A stretch of DNA of 61,915 nt from Actinotignum schaalii (lineage in GTDB: Bacteria > Actinomycetota > Actinomycetes > Actinomycetales > Actinomycetaceae), in the NCBI RefSeq assembly GCF_028864145.1, contig NZ_JARBHJ010000007.1, forward strand, positions 1 through 61,915, written 5' to 3'. Below, piece by piece: positions 45,966-55,590 of this stretch (its first letter is position 1; each line of letters opens with the position of its first letter). The position numbers were made by a program, and so were the translations under genes. A model generated the notes under the pieces. The model did no database searches and had not been told where the DNA came from. It was given only the letters and a program-made list of their open reading frames with translations.

Positions 45966-46574
45966 CTAGTCGACGCGCGACTGCAGCGCGCTCTCGCCGT
46001 CCACCGCCGCTTCAGCGCCCTGTGCACTCTCGCTGCGCTGCGCTGTCCACAACGTCGCGGTGCCGTAACGGCGCGAATCATCCAGTTCCCATCCTTCCGG
46101 CCAGCTAGGTTCCGGTGAGGAACTATCGCGTTCCACAACGACGACGGCGTCCGCGGCTACGTGCGGGGCCAGGCCGTCGAGCACTTTCGTAATCTGCGCT
46201 TCGGTGTAACGATAGGGCGGGTCCACGAAGACGACGTCAAAACGATAATTCGGTTCCTGGGAGAGGTACTTTTCCGCTTTCATCCGGACCACGGTCACAT
46301 CCAGGTGGGCGCGGGCGGCGTTGTCACGAATAATACTGACCGCCGGCCCTTCCGATTCCACCAGAACAACGGCGCGTGCCCCGCGGCTTTTCGCTTCCAG
46401 GCCCAGGGCACCGGAACCGGCAAAAAGATCGAGCACTTCCCCATCGGCGATAAAGCCGCGGTGATCCAGCCGGGAAAATACTGCTTCACGCGCTTTTTCC
46501 GAGGTGGGGCGTGTTCCCGAGCTCGGCACCCGCAGAATATGCCCCTTGGCGGTTCCGGCAACAATACGTGTCAT
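45966..46574 (-). CDS. rsmD: 16S rRNA (guanine-966-N2)-methyltransferase
   Basis: Methylates G966 of 16S rRNA. SAM motif I is DLFAGSGALGLEAKSRGA and the catalytic motif IV VFVDPPYR has the D/N-P-P-Y form. The family N-terminus RIVAGTAKGHILRVPSSGTRPTSE is split by start context and is well matched. 202 residues, ending in an Ala/Glu tail. It lies 3 nt after recG. Confidence 0.95.
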   Translation of the reverse strand: MTRIVAGTAKGHILRVPSSGTRPTSEKAREAVFSRLDHRGFIADGEVLDLFAGSGALGLEAKSRGARAVVLVESEGPAVSIIRDNAARAHLDVTVVRMKAEKYLSQEPNYRFDVVFVDPPYRYTEAQITKVLDGLAPHVAADAVVVVERDSSSPEPSWPEGWELDDSRRYGTATLWTAQRSESAQGAEAAVDGESALQSRVD

Positions 46575-46577
46575 TGC

Positions 46578-48821
46578 TTATCCCCTTTCCAGGTAGGTGG
46601 CTCGCTCGGTATCCAATGCGTCCGCCGCTCGCTCCAATTCCGCGCCCACGGCACCGCGCTCTACGAGGTCAGTGGCGGCGGCGCGCGCGGTAGCGATAAT
46701 ATCAGCGTCGCGCACCGCAGAGAGGAAACGCAGGTGGGAGGTGGTTCCCGCCTGCCGAGTTCCGAGCACATCGCCTTCGGAGCGCAGCTCCACATCCTTC
46801 TCAGCCAGCGCGAAGCCGTCCGTGGTGGCGGCGAAAGCCGCGAGACGCTCAGCGGCCAGGCTCTCTTCCGGGGCGCCGCTCACCGCCAGGCACAGACCGG
46901 CTTTGCTCCCGCGCCCGATGCGCCCGCGCAGCTGGTGCAGCTGGGAAAGCCCGAAACGTTCAGCATTCATAATAATCATCATGGTGGCCTGAGGAACATC
47001 CACCCCCACCTCGATGACGGTGGTGGAGACGAGCACGGGGACCCGCCCGGCCGCGAAATCTGCCATGGCGGCGTCTTTGTCAGCCGCGCTCAACCGCCCG
47101 TGCATCTCCCCCACCGGGATTCCCGCGAATTGGGGAAGCGCGCGCAGACGTTCGGCCAGTTCAGTTACGGTGGCCAACGTGCCTTCACTGCCCGGGTCCT
47201 CCGCGGGCGCGGCTGCGTCGTCGTTCTCACTAATACGGGGAGCGAGCACGTATACGCGCCCGCCTCCCGCTATTTCTTCCCGGGCCCGCCACCACATACG
47301 CGCGATCCAGTTCGCACGGTTTTCTGGAACGACGACGGTGCTCACCCCGGAGCGCCCGCCGGGCAGATCACGCAGGGTAGATACCGCCATATCTCCGAAA
47401 ACCGTCATGGCAACGGTGCGCGGGATGGGAGTGGCGGTCATGACGAGGGTGTGGACGCCGCGCGCGAGGCTATCGCGCTGATCCACCCCGAAGCGGTGCT
47501 GTTCATCCACCACGGCCAGACCGAGGAAAGGAATCTGGACGGTATCCGAGAGCAGCGCGTGGGTACCGATAATAATGCCGGCTTCTCCCGAAGCAATCCG
47601 GGCAAGCGTGGCGCGACGCTCACTGGCGGTGAGCGAACCGGTGAGGAGTTCCACTCGGGTGGATTGCTCGGCCGCCCCCAGCATCCCGCCCGCGCCCAAA
47701 TCTCCGAGCAGGTCGCGCACGCTGCGGGCGTGCTGGGCAGCCAGAACTTCGGTAGGTGCCAGGAGCGCCGCCTGGCCGCCCCCGTCGACCACCTGGAGCA
47801 TGGCACGCAGGGCCACCACGGTTTTCCCGCTTCCCACGTCTCCTTGGAGGAGACGTTGCATCGGGGTGGTGCCCGCCAAATCGGCGGCAATTTCTGCGCC
47901 AACCTCGCGCTGCCCGGCGGTGAGTTCAAAGGGCAGGCGGGCATCGAAAGCATCCAGAAGCCCTCCGCTCCGCGGCGGGTAAGCGCTGGTGGGATGCGCG
48001 GCGCGAGCGGCGCGGCGCCGGGCGAGGACGGTGTGGAGCACGAGGGCTTCTTCGTGACGGAAGGGCAGTTGGGCGAGCGCTGCACTGATGGGCTCCTCCG
48101 GGCGGTGGGCACGGCGCAGAGCTTCAAGCCGGGTGGGCAGACCGTGGGCGTGCCGGTAGCCGTCGGGGAGCAGATCGGGAACATCCACACTGGTCAGCCC
48201 GGTAAGAACAGTGCTGACCGCCCGCTCGATTTTCCAGGAGGGCAGCGCAGCGCTGGCATGATAGATGGGGATAGGGCGGCGTAAACGTTCCACGTCAACA
48301 CTCCCCTCGTCTTCTACCAGGTCGTAATCGGGATGCGTGAGTTGCAGCGTGCCGCGATAAGAACTCACCGTTCCGGAGAATGCCGCGACCGTGCCGGGTT
48401 GCAGGCGCCGTTCGTGGTAGGCCAGCACCCGCTGTGACTTCGCGAAAAAGGTGAGGTTGAGTTCGCGGGCGCCGTCGGTCATAAGAACGGAAAGAATAAA
48501 GCCGTGCCGCGCGCGCATAGGCCGTAGTTCCGCCCCTACCACCCGGCCGATCACGGTGACGTCCTCACCTTCGCGCACCTGTTCAATGGGCAGGAGTTCA
48601 CCGCGCCGGGCGTAACGGAAGGGGAGGTGGTAGAGCAGCTCGCCCACCGTATGCAGGCCGAGCCGCGCGAGAGAGGTGGCGCTGCGTTTGCCGAGAGCGC
48701 GTTCAAGTGGCACACTCAGCGCGGTCCATCCGTCTGATACCACGGCCGGGGTACCGCCTCGCGTACGTGCCGCCGCCTGCGCACTGTCCATACCGTTCAC
48801 ATTACCGTTACCGCTCTGCAA
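46578..48821 (-). CDS. recG: ATP-dependent DNA helicase RecG
   Basis: Branch-migrating helicase that rescues stalled forks. An N-terminal wedge/OB domain (GLHTVGELLYHLPFRYARRG) precedes the helicase motifs: Walker A LLQGDVGSGKTVVA, DEQH box VVDEQHRFGVDQR and motif III VMTATPIPRTVAM. Motif VI includes QLRGRIGRGSKAGLC. At 747 residues it is full-length. The initial ~10 residues (MQSGNGNVNG) may be extra: a second ATG at 48791 is possible. It is followed by rsmD with a 3-nt gap. Confidence 0.95.
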   Translation of the reverse strand: MQSGNGNVNGMDSAQAAARTRGGTPAVVSDGWTALSVPLERALGKRSATSLARLGLHTVGELLYHLPFRYARRGELLPIEQVREGEDVTVIGRVVGAELRPMRARHGFILSVLMTDGARELNLTFFAKSQRVLAYHERRLQPGTVAAFSGTVSSYRGTLQLTHPDYDLVEDEGSVDVERLRRPIPIYHASAALPSWKIERAVSTVLTGLTSVDVPDLLPDGYRHAHGLPTRLEALRRAHRPEEPISAALAQLPFRHEEALVLHTVLARRRAARAAHPTSAYPPRSGGLLDAFDARLPFELTAGQREVGAEIAADLAGTTPMQRLLQGDVGSGKTVVALRAMLQVVDGGGQAALLAPTEVLAAQHARSVRDLLGDLGAGGMLGAAEQSTRVELLTGSLTASERRATLARIASGEAGIIIGTHALLSDTVQIPFLGLAVVDEQHRFGVDQRDSLARGVHTLVMTATPIPRTVAMTVFGDMAVSTLRDLPGGRSGVSTVVVPENRANWIARMWWRAREEIAGGGRVYVLAPRISENDDAAAPAEDPGSEGTLATVTELAERLRALPQFAGIPVGEMHGRLSAADKDAAMADFAAGRVPVLVSTTVIEVGVDVPQATMMIIMNAERFGLSQLHQLRGRIGRGSKAGLCLAVSGAPEESLAAERLAAFAATTDGFALAEKDVELRSEGDVLGTRQAGTTSHLRFLSAVRDADIIATARAAATDLVERGAVGAELERAADALDTERATYLERG

Positions 48822-48881
48822 TATTTGTCACGACGACGCCGCCACCCCCGCCACACGTGCCCTACGCCACGGAGGGAACCT

Positions 48882-48910
48882 TTGGCAAGCAAGCGGCTTA
48901 CCGCTATACT
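48882..48910 (+). promoter_or_regulatory. Strong promoter of rpmB
   Basis: -35 TTGGCA (48882-48887), a 17-nt spacer and -10 TATACT (48905-48910) fit the housekeeping sigma consensus. The predicted transcript has a leader of ~85 nt before the rpmB GTG. Confidence 0.8.
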
Positions 48911-49002
48911 AGTGGAGTTGTAATTTTCCTATGCGCTCAGGTGTATCTACCGAACAGCGGCAGGTGCGCGAGCGGATCCATGATCAACCGAAGGAGAACA
49001 CC

Positions 49003-49194
49003 GTGGCTTCTGTTTGTGACGTCTGCGGCAAGCACCCGGGCTTCGGGAAGAGCGTCTCGCACTCGCACGTGCGTACAAGCCGCCGCTGGAACCCGAATAT
49101 TCAGCGTGTTCGCGCGCTTGTGAAGGGCGCCCCCAAGCGCCTCAACGTGTGCACCTCGTGCCTCAAGGCCGGCAAGGTGCAGCGCGCCGCCTAA
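49003..49194 (+). CDS. rpmB: 50S ribosomal protein L28 (zinc-ribbon type)
   Basis: Large-subunit protein. The 63 residues have [13 protein letters not shown] and [16 protein letters not shown], typical of L28. Two CxxC pairs (C5/C8 and C50/C53) make this the zinc-binding (C+) form. Actinobacteria often also keep a Cys-free L28 under Zur control; none is in this window. The start is GTG (49003) with AAGGAG 6 nt upstream; an in-frame ATG 24 codons earlier is not used. A strong promoter precedes it and a terminator follows. Confidence 0.96.
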   Translation: MASVCDVCGKHPGFGKSVSHSHVRTSRRWNPNIQRVRALVKGAPKRLNVCTSCLKAGKVQRAA

Positions 49195-49251
49195 GTACTG
49201 TGGCTTCGCTGCGTTCTGGCTCGCTCCCGTGAGTAAGCCGGTGCCAGCATA

Positions 49252-49290
49252 GGAAGGCCGCACATCTCATTTAGCGATGTGCGGCCTTCC
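49252..49290. terminator. Bidirectional terminator between rpmB and adhP
   Basis: GGAAGGCCGCACATC (49252-49266) pairs exactly with 49276-49290 around a 9-nt loop. The 15-bp stem lies between the convergent ends of rpmB (stop 49194) and the alcohol dehydrogenase (stop 49322), with CGTTT following on the plus strand. Confidence 0.85.
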
Positions 49291-49321
49291 CGTTTAACTA
49301 GTCAGGTGACTTTGACGGATA

Positions 49322-50338
49322 CTACTTGGAGAAATCAACAACCATGCGGCCTTCGATCTTGCCAGCCAGCATTTCGTCGATCATATCGTTGATGTCATCG
49401 AGCGGACGGGTCGCCACAATCGGCTTGACGAGGCCCTGGGCTCCGAAGTCAAAGGCTTCGGCCAGATCCTGGCGGGTACCCACAAGGGAGCCCACCACCT
49501 TGATGCCATCCAGAACGGTGCGGTGAATATTCAGGTCAATGGTGCCCTTGGGAAGTCCCACGCACACCACGGTCCCGGCGGCCTTCATGGCGTCCACCGC
49601 CTGGCCGAAAGCAACCTGCGATACCGCGGTCACTACCGCGATATCCACGCCACCCACTTCCTTCTGGATCCATTCCCCGGAGTTAATATCCGAGGAATTC
49701 ACAACAAGGTCAGCCCCGACCTTCTTTGCCGATTCCAGCTTCTCATCGTTGATATCAACTGCAACCACGCGCGCGCGGAACACATTCTTGGCGTACTGGA
49801 TAGCCAGGTTACCCAGCCCACCCGCGCCGTAAATCGCCACCCACTGGCCCGGGCGAATATTGCCATTCTTGAGAGCCTTGTAGGTGGTCACGCCCGCGCA
49901 AGTAATGGACGAAGCTTCGGCCGGATCCAGCCCTTCGGGAACCTTGACTGCGTAATCTGCCACGACGATGCACTTCTCAGCCATGCCGCCATCAACGCTG
50001 TAGCCGGCGTTTTCCACGTTCCGACACAGGGTTTCATCACCGGTTACGCAGTATTCGCAATGACCACAGCCGCGGAAGAACCAGGCAACCGAGACGCGAT
50101 CTCCCACCTTGAGCGAGGTGACATCTTCACCAATTTGTTCCACAACGCCCACACCCTCGTGGCCGATAATGCGGCCGGGCACGTCGCCGAAATCGCCGAG
50201 GGCCACGTGGATATCCGTATGGCACAGGCCGCAGTATTCGATATCGACGAGTGCTTCGTTGGCTTTGATAGGACGCAGTTCGACATCCTTAATGTCAACG
50301 TAGCCGTCCGAGGGTTCTCGAACTGTCGCTGCTCGCAT
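49322..50338 (-). CDS. adhP: Zinc-dependent alcohol dehydrogenase (AdhP-like)
   Basis: Medium-chain zinc dehydrogenase interconverting primary alcohols and aldehydes with NAD. The catalytic zinc ligands are C39 in [10 protein letters not shown] and the His of GHEGVGVVE; the structural zinc loop is [15 protein letters not shown]. The Rossmann motif is [17 protein letters not shown]. At 338 residues it matches the AdhP/AdhA group used in fermentation. A strong AGGAGG lies 5 nt before the ATG. It is monocistronic, with AT-rich DNA upstream. Confidence 0.92.
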   Translation of the reverse strand: MRAATVREPSDGYVDIKDVELRPIKANEALVDIEYCGLCHTDIHVALGDFGDVPGRIIGHEGVGVVEQIGEDVTSLKVGDRVSVAWFFRGCGHCEYCVTGDETLCRNVENAGYSVDGGMAEKCIVVADYAVKVPEGLDPAEASSITCAGVTTYKALKNGNIRPGQWVAIYGAGGLGNLAIQYAKNVFRARVVAVDINDEKLESAKKVGADLVVNSSDINSGEWIQKEVGGVDIAVVTAVSQVAFGQAVDAMKAAGTVVCVGLPKGTIDLNIHRTVLDGIKVVGSLVGTRQDLAEAFDFGAQGLVKPIVATRPLDDINDMIDEMLAGKIEGRMVVDFSK

Positions 50339-50503
50339 TTTCTCCTCCTATTTCAGCGGGAGCATCTTTACTCCCAGTTAAAGCGGTGCGGGTCCTCGCA
50401 CCACTTCCTATTTTTGCGAGCAGCAGCATAATTTTCCAGGGGAGAACGTCCTTATTTCGCGCAAAAAATAAGTTTAGCCGTTTATATATACACGTTCAAT
50501 TAT

Positions 50504-51598
50504 TTAGGTGTGTCGAAAATGATCCCAGCCGCTCCCCTGCGTCCAAGTACGCCCGTCCACGGTCACTAACCCACCGGGATGCGCGGCTTCCACTGCCCCG
50601 ATAAGACTAAAGCCCTCGGGTAGATGCGGAATGCGGGCACCCCAGGCCCGTTCCGGGCTCACGTCCATGGTGGCGAGAAAACCGTGGTCTTCCCCGCCGG
50701 TGAGCACGCAGCCATAGGCCCATTCAAGCGGATCTGAACGCCCGAGGTGCCGCGCCACATCAAGAAGATCATGGGCGTGGCGGCTGAGCGTTTCAGAGTG
50801 AATATCAATGTGCACCCCGGAGGCAGCGGCTATACGTTGGGCGTCACGGATGAGACCGTCAGAAACATCCATCAGTGCCCCGCGCATTCCGGCGCGCACG
50901 GCGCTGAGCACCTCGGTGACGGGCGGGCGCGGGCGCAGAAAATCCTGTATGAGAAGGGTGGCGGCATCCGGGAAAGCGCTTCGTTCCGGGGCGAAACCCC
51001 GGTTGAGTAGTTCTAAGCCGGCCGCTGCCCGCCCAAGATTTCCGCAGTGGAGCAGCGGTTGGCCCGGCGCTGCCGCCGAACGTTGCAGCGGGATGCGCCC
51101 TTCTAGATCACCCAGAATGGTCGCGCTAATCGCCATATGGCTCCCGCTCACGAGGTCTCCGCCGTCGACCCCACACCCGAGCGGGCCGCAACATTCGGCA
51201 AGGCCGCGCGCGAGATCCGTTACCCAGGCCACCGGAACATCCCCCGGCAGCTCCATGGCAACAACAAGAGAACGTGGCCGCGCCCCCATCGCCACGGCAT
51301 CGGCGATATTTTGGGCGGCGACCCGCCATCCGACATCGCGCCCGCTGGACCAGTCGCGCCGAAAATGCACGCCTTCGACGAGCATATCGGTGGAGACCGT
51401 GACCCGGCCGTCGCTCAAGCTCAGCACCGCGCTATCATCCCCGCTGGGAACGATTGTTGTTTCTCCGCGCGGGAGTAGCGGTACGATCTGCGCGAGGAGC
51501 TCAGCTTCGCTCAGATCCCGTACCAGTGGCCCGGGACCCTGTGCCGCGCCGCCTCCGGAACCGGCATTCGGCTGCTGAGGTTCGGAACTGCCCACCAT
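50504..51598 (-). CDS. thiL: Thiamine-monophosphate kinase
   Basis: Phosphorylates thiamine monophosphate to thiamine diphosphate. The N-terminal ATP-grasp-like metal loop VPSGDDSAVLSLSDG and TDMLVEGVHFRRDWSSGRDVGWRVAAQNIADAVAMGA (in parts) are the family blocks, and GGEDHGFLATM in the C-terminal half is characteristic. The 364 residues include a ~25-residue Gly/Gln-rich N-terminal extension. The ATG immediately follows the ddl stop (TAAATG). No other thiamine genes are nearby. This is the usual ddl-thiL-type pairing of actinobacteria. Confidence 0.92.
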   Translation of the reverse strand: MVGSSEPQQPNAGSGGGAAQGPGPLVRDLSEAELLAQIVPLLPRGETTIVPSGDDSAVLSLSDGRVTVSTDMLVEGVHFRRDWSSGRDVGWRVAAQNIADAVAMGARPRSLVVAMELPGDVPVAWVTDLARGLAECCGPLGCGVDGGDLVSGSHMAISATILGDLEGRIPLQRSAAAPGQPLLHCGNLGRAAAGLELLNRGFAPERSAFPDAATLLIQDFLRPRPPVTEVLSAVRAGMRGALMDVSDGLIRDAQRIAAASGVHIDIHSETLSRHAHDLLDVARHLGRSDPLEWAYGCVLTGGEDHGFLATMDVSPERAWGARIPHLPEGFSLIGAVEAAHPGGLVTVDGRTWTQGSGWDHFRHT

Positions 51599-52681
51599 TT
51601 AACGCAGCCCAACCCCGCGGGCGAGGGCGAGGTCAATAAGTTCGGAAATGAGATCACGATAGCTCAGCCCCGTTTTCTCCCACAGGATGGGGTACATGGA
51701 CACGGCAGTAAACCCTGGAATCGTATTGTGCTCATTGACGTACATGTCCCCGGTGGCGGTGTAGAAGAAGTCCACGCGCGTCATGCCTTCGCATTCGAAG
51801 ACTTCGAAAACGCGCCGCGCCAGGCTCCGCATTTTCTCCGCGTCCGCATCCGGGAGCGCCGCGGGAATATCCATATGGAACCCCTCGGTTGCCACGTATT
51901 TCGTAGCGTAGTCATACCATTGCACGTCCAGAACGATCTCCCCGAGCACGGAGGCCCGTGGCGCGGCCCCGTCGCGCCCGCCGAGCACGGCACACTCAAT
52001 TTCACGGCCCGGGATCCCGGTTTCCACAATAACTTTAGGATCGACGGCGCGCGCTGTGGCAATGGCGGCATCGAGCTGTGAAAGCTCAGCCACCCGCGTT
52101 ATCCCCAGCGAAGATCCGGCACGAGCTGGTTTGACGTAAACGGGAAGTTGTAAACGTTCAGCAACGTCCGCGCGCACCCCATCGGGATCGGCCTTCCAGC
52201 GCTGCGGTTCCACGAGCACGTAGGGAGCAACCGGAAGCCCGGCTGATTCCAGCACCAGTTTCATATAGTGCTTATCCATAGCCGCAGCGGAGGCGAAAAC
52301 TCCGCAGCCCACGTAGGGAATACCCATCATTTCGAAAGTTCCCTGGATGGTGCCATCCTCACCAAAGGGGCCGTGGAGCAGCGGGAAGGCGACGTCGATA
52401 GCACCGAGACTGCGTGAGCTACCGTCCTCCCCGCGCACCACAAAACCGCCTCCGGGGCCGAAATCCGCTAGCACGCGCTTCCCGCGATACCGCACCTCCG
52501 CGCCGGCTGCCACCTCCTCCGTGCTCATGGGAACCCAGATTCCTTCGGAGGTAATTCCGATAGGGATAACGGTGTAGCGCTCCGGGTCAATGGCTCCCAG
52601 AACGGAAGCTGCGGTCAGGCAAGAGACGGAGTGTTCTCCGGACACACCCCCGTAGATGAGGGCGACGTGATGTGTGGCCAC
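51599..52681 (-). CDS. ddl: D-alanine--D-alanine ligase
   Basis: ATP-grasp enzyme that makes the D-Ala-D-Ala end of peptidoglycan precursors. It has VALIYGGVSGEHSVSCLTA at the N-terminus, LLHGPFGEDGTIQG, VKPARAGSSLGITRV and the C-terminal YVNEHNTIPGFTAVSMYP block. At 360 residues it is full-length. GTG start. Probably co-transcribed with thiL. It works with murA (53505-54830) in wall precursor synthesis. Confidence 0.95.
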   Translation of the reverse strand: MATHHVALIYGGVSGEHSVSCLTAASVLGAIDPERYTVIPIGITSEGIWVPMSTEEVAAGAEVRYRGKRVLADFGPGGGFVVRGEDGSSRSLGAIDVAFPLLHGPFGEDGTIQGTFEMMGIPYVGCGVFASAAAMDKHYMKLVLESAGLPVAPYVLVEPQRWKADPDGVRADVAERLQLPVYVKPARAGSSLGITRVAELSQLDAAIATARAVDPKVIVETGIPGREIECAVLGGRDGAAPRASVLGEIVLDVQWYDYATKYVATEGFHMDIPAALPDADAEKMRSLARRVFEVFECEGMTRVDFFYTATGDMYVNEHNTIPGFTAVSMYPILWEKTGLSYRDLISELIDLALARGVGLR

Positions 52682-52741
52682 GAATGGACACCTTTCTACT
52701 CAGTGCTGTACCCAGGGTAGTACGCCAGGCCGCGCGGCAAG

Positions 52742-52771
52742 GTGACAAACCCGGGCGCGGCCTACTACAGT
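52742..52771 (+). promoter_or_regulatory. Leaderless promoter of the lipoprotein gene
   Basis: -35 GTGACA (52742-52747), an 18-nt spacer and -10 TACAGT (52766-52771) are followed after 6 nt by the ATG at 52778. No Shine-Dalgarno sequence fits. This places the expected transcript start on the start codon. Confidence 0.6.
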
Positions 52772-52777
52772 AAACAT

Positions 52778-53419
52778 ATGACACAGAACACAGCGAAGTT
52801 ATTTGTCCTGCTAGCGGGCAGTGCCGCCCTCGCGCTGGCCGGTTGTTCCGCACCCGGAAAAGGTGCCGCAGCTAGCGATGCTTCCACCGCCCCCGCCACC
52901 CCGACTGCCTCAGCTTCGGCTCCGGCGGTGAGCCAGTCGCCCAGCCTCACGCCCAAGGATGCGCAAGCCTCCCTCAAAGGTTTTATTGAAGGTGACTCAC
53001 AGTCCCCGAACTATCCCAAGCTCACTGAAAACTCCGCGGTTCCTACCGCGGTTCGGGTGGCCGGCCACGAAGGTTGGGATCGCGTGGTCGTGGAATATGA
53101 CAGCGACGCCGATCTGGAATGGTTCAGTTTCTTCGGTGATGAAGCCATTCAGGACGGTTCCGGGCGCCCCTTAGATATTCCGGGCAAGCGTTTCCTTACC
53201 CTGAGCATTTCCGGGGTGACCTACCCAGAAGATCCTGCTCAAGCCGCAGATCTCTCCGTTCCAAACCTCGGGGGTGCGAAAGTGATCCAGGGTGTTCATG
53301 TGGAACATGCTTTTGAAGGCATGCACCAGATCCATATCGGGCTGGATAAGGACCGTCCCTACCGGGTTCAGGTACTGGAGAGCCCCAAACGGGTCGTTAT
53401 TGACGTTGCCAATAACTAA
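52778..53419 (+). CDS. AMIN-like domain lipoprotein
   Basis: Secreted lipoprotein of unknown function. The signal peptide has a hydrophobic core LFVLLAGSAALALAGC with lipobox LAGC (Cys ~22). A Ser/Thr/Ala/Pro linker (~25-65) precedes a ~140-residue globular domain containing HEGWDRVVVEYD, LTLSISGVTYP and VIQGVHVEHAFEGMHQIHIGLDKDR, which resembles AMIN-like (DUF4115/AMIN) surface domains of actinobacteria. 213 residues. The start is set by the leaderless promoter and the signal peptide. Monocistronic, with a terminator downstream. Confidence 0.8.
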   Translation: MTQNTAKLFVLLAGSAALALAGCSAPGKGAAASDASTAPATPTASASAPAVSQSPSLTPKDAQASLKGFIEGDSQSPNYPKLTENSAVPTAVRVAGHEGWDRVVVEYDSDADLEWFSFFGDEAIQDGSGRPLDIPGKRFLTLSISGVTYPEDPAQAADLSVPNLGGAKVIQGVHVEHAFEGMHQIHIGLDKDRPYRVQVLESPKRVVIDVANN

Positions 53420-53445
53420 TACCTTTGAATAGGTAAAACTAAGGA

Positions 53446-53476
53446 ACGGCCTGGTAGTTATGTACTACCAGGCCGT
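53446..53476. terminator. Bidirectional terminator between lipoprotein gene and murA
   Basis: ACGGCCTGGTAGT (53446-53458) pairs exactly with 53464-53476 around loop TATGT. The 13-bp stem is followed by GCTTATTT. It lies between the convergent ends of the lipoprotein gene and murA. Confidence 0.8.
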
Positions 53477-53504
53477 GCTTATTTAACGATGCGCCGCGGC
53501 TCCC

Positions 53505-54830
53505 TTAGTTATCCAGGGGCGTAACATCCGCACCCAGGGCCTGGAGTTTATCCAGGAACTTTTCGTATCCGCGATCGATAATATCCACCCCGGATACCCG
53601 GGATTCCCCTTCGGCTGCCAGCGCGGCAATGAGGTGGGAGAATCCCCCACGCAGATCAGGAACCACAATATCGGTGGCCCGCAGCGGGGTAGGCCCTTGG
53701 ATGACAGCCGAGTGGTAGAAGTTACGCTGCCCGAAACGGCATTCGTGCCCGCCCAAGCATTCGCGGTAGGTCTGGATATTGGCACCCATATCCCGCAGCG
53801 CTTCGGTGAAGCCGAAACGGTTTTCGTAGACGGTTTCGTGGACGATGGACATACCTTCAGCCTGGGTAAGCGCGACGACGAGCGGCTGCTGCCAGTCGGT
53901 CATAAAACCGGGGTGCACATCCGTTTCAAAAGATACGGATTGTAGCGCGCCGCCCGGGTGCCAGAAGCGGATGCCGTGGTCGCGCACATCGAATTTGCCG
54001 CCGACTTTCCGGAAAAGATTGAGGAAGGAAGTCATCGACTGCTGTTCGGCCCCACGTACGAAAATATCCCCGCCGGTGGCTAGGGCAGCCGCAGCCCAGG
54101 AGCCTGCTTCGATGCGGTCAGGTAGGGAAGTATGGGAGTAACCGACCAGTTCATCCACGCCTTCCACGCGGATAACGCGATCAGTATCCACCGAAATAAT
54201 CGCACCCATTTTCTGGAGTACCGCTATGAGATCCATGATCTCGGGTTCCACCGCGGCATTGGACAGCTCCGTCACGCCCTCCGCCATCACCGCGGTAAGA
54301 AGGGTTTGTTCGGTGGCCCCTACCGAGGGATAGGGCAGGCGCACCGGCTTGGCCCGCAAGCCCTTGGGTGCCACCAAGTGCATTCCTGCTTCTTCTTGGA
54401 CGCGCTTGGCACCGAATTCTTCCAGGACACGCAGATGGAAGTCCACAGGGCGCGAGCCGATATGACACCCGCCCAGGTCCGGAATATACGCCTCGCCCAG
54501 GCGGTGCAGCAGCGGGCCCGCAAAAAGAATGGGGATACGTGAGGAACCGGCCAGGGCATTCACTTCGTGCGGATCGTGGGGCAGGTGAATATCACCGGGG
54601 GTGATTTCCACGGTACCGGCTTCCGGCTGGTAATTGACCGCCACGCCGTGCAGGCCGAGCAGCTCCGAGACCACGGTAACGTCACGGATTTGCGGCACAT
54701 TGCGCAGCACGGATGTTTCTTTGGTGAGCAGGGAAGCAACCATGGATTTCGACACAAAATTCTTTGCGCCGCGCACAGTAATCTCACCGCTCAGGGGGAC
54801 TCCTCCGCGAACCACAAGTTGGGACACCAT
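53505..54830 (-). CDS. murA: UDP-N-acetylglucosamine 1-carboxyvinyltransferase
   Basis: First committed step of peptidoglycan synthesis: transfers enolpyruvate from PEP to UDP-GlcNAc. The catalytic Cys is kept (C122 in LGGCHIGSRPVDFHL), which predicts sensitivity to fosfomycin, unlike the Asp variant of mycobacteria. SVGATEQTLLTAVMAEG and FETDVHPGFMTDWQQP are other family blocks. 441 residues, full-length. The ATG is preceded by GGCGGAGAG. Monocistronic. Confidence 0.95.
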   Translation of the reverse strand: MVSQLVVRGGVPLSGEITVRGAKNFVSKSMVASLLTKETSVLRNVPQIRDVTVVSELLGLHGVAVNYQPEAGTVEITPGDIHLPHDPHEVNALAGSSRIPILFAGPLLHRLGEAYIPDLGGCHIGSRPVDFHLRVLEEFGAKRVQEEAGMHLVAPKGLRAKPVRLPYPSVGATEQTLLTAVMAEGVTELSNAAVEPEIMDLIAVLQKMGAIISVDTDRVIRVEGVDELVGYSHTSLPDRIEAGSWAAAALATGGDIFVRGAEQQSMTSFLNLFRKVGGKFDVRDHGIRFWHPGGALQSVSFETDVHPGFMTDWQQPLVVALTQAEGMSIVHETVYENRFGFTEALRDMGANIQTYRECLGGHECRFGQRNFYHSAVIQGPTPLRATDIVVPDLRGGFSHLIAALAAEGESRVSGVDIIDRGYEKFLDKLQALGADVTPLDN

Positions 54831-54919
54831 ACTCTCCGCCTTTCTCGCGTGTCACAGGTACCCAGCCAGCATACCGGCCCGCGGCCGATTTCCGGAGTTA
54901 TGAGGATATCCGGGTGGCG

Positions 54920-55570
54920 CTATGCCTGCGAATCGGGGGCCAGGCGCGCCGAACGTACTGGCACCTCGGGAAGGTGCCGCTGCGGCAGGGTACGCGGAGT
55001 AAAACCCGGCTGATGGGCTTCGTATTCCTCGATGAGGGAGATATCACGCAAAGTCAGGGCAATATCATCCAGGCCTTCCATGAGACGCCAGCGGGTATAC
55101 GAATCGATCTCAAAGGGGAAGGTGGCATCCGCGCAGCGCACCTCACCGGCCTCCAGGTCAACGGTCAGCTCCCGGCCCGGCTTTTCTTCCAAAAGTTCCC
55201 ACAGCCTCGTGGCGGCGTCGTCGCTAATTTTCCCCGCAACCAGGCCCTGTTTCCCCATATTGCCGCGGAAAATATCACCGAACCTCGGGCTGAGAACAGC
55301 GCGGAAACCGTAATCGCGCAGCGCCCACACGGCATGTTCACGTGAAGAACCGGTACCGAAATCCCGCCCGGCAACCAGAATTGAACCGGCCGCGTACGGG
55401 ACTTGGTTGAGAATAAAACCGGGGTCTTTGCGCCGTTCGTGGAAGAGTGCGTCCTCGTAACCGCTTTTGGTGATGCGTTTGAGGTAGCGAGCGGGCAGGA
55501 TCTGATCGGTATCCACCTCGGTTTCGCGCAAGGGAACTCCGATACCGGTGTGCTGGGTGAAAATTTCCAC
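54920..55570 (-). CDS. leuD: 3-isopropylmalate dehydratase small subunit
   Basis: Small subunit of isopropylmalate isomerase (leucine synthesis). The N-terminal [25 protein letters not shown] is split into family blocks, and [21 protein letters not shown] is the swivel-domain signature. 216 residues, with a short Pro/Arg/Ala C-terminal extension. It starts 20 nt after leuC. A leuCD operon. Confidence 0.95.
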   Translation of the reverse strand: MEIFTQHTGIGVPLRETEVDTDQILPARYLKRITKSGYEDALFHERRKDPGFILNQVPYAAGSILVAGRDFGTGSSREHAVWALRDYGFRAVLSPRFGDIFRGNMGKQGLVAGKISDDAATRLWELLEEKPGRELTVDLEAGEVRCADATFPFEIDSYTRWRLMEGLDDIALTLRDISLIEEYEAHQPGFTPRTLPQRHLPEVPVRSARLAPDSQA

Positions 55571-55590
55571 GGGTCTGTTCTTTCTACATT

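Noticed and set aside
46161-48284. A ~700-codon plus-strand frame opposite recG and rsmD
   Set aside because: Antisense shadow; both minus-strand genes are unambiguous.
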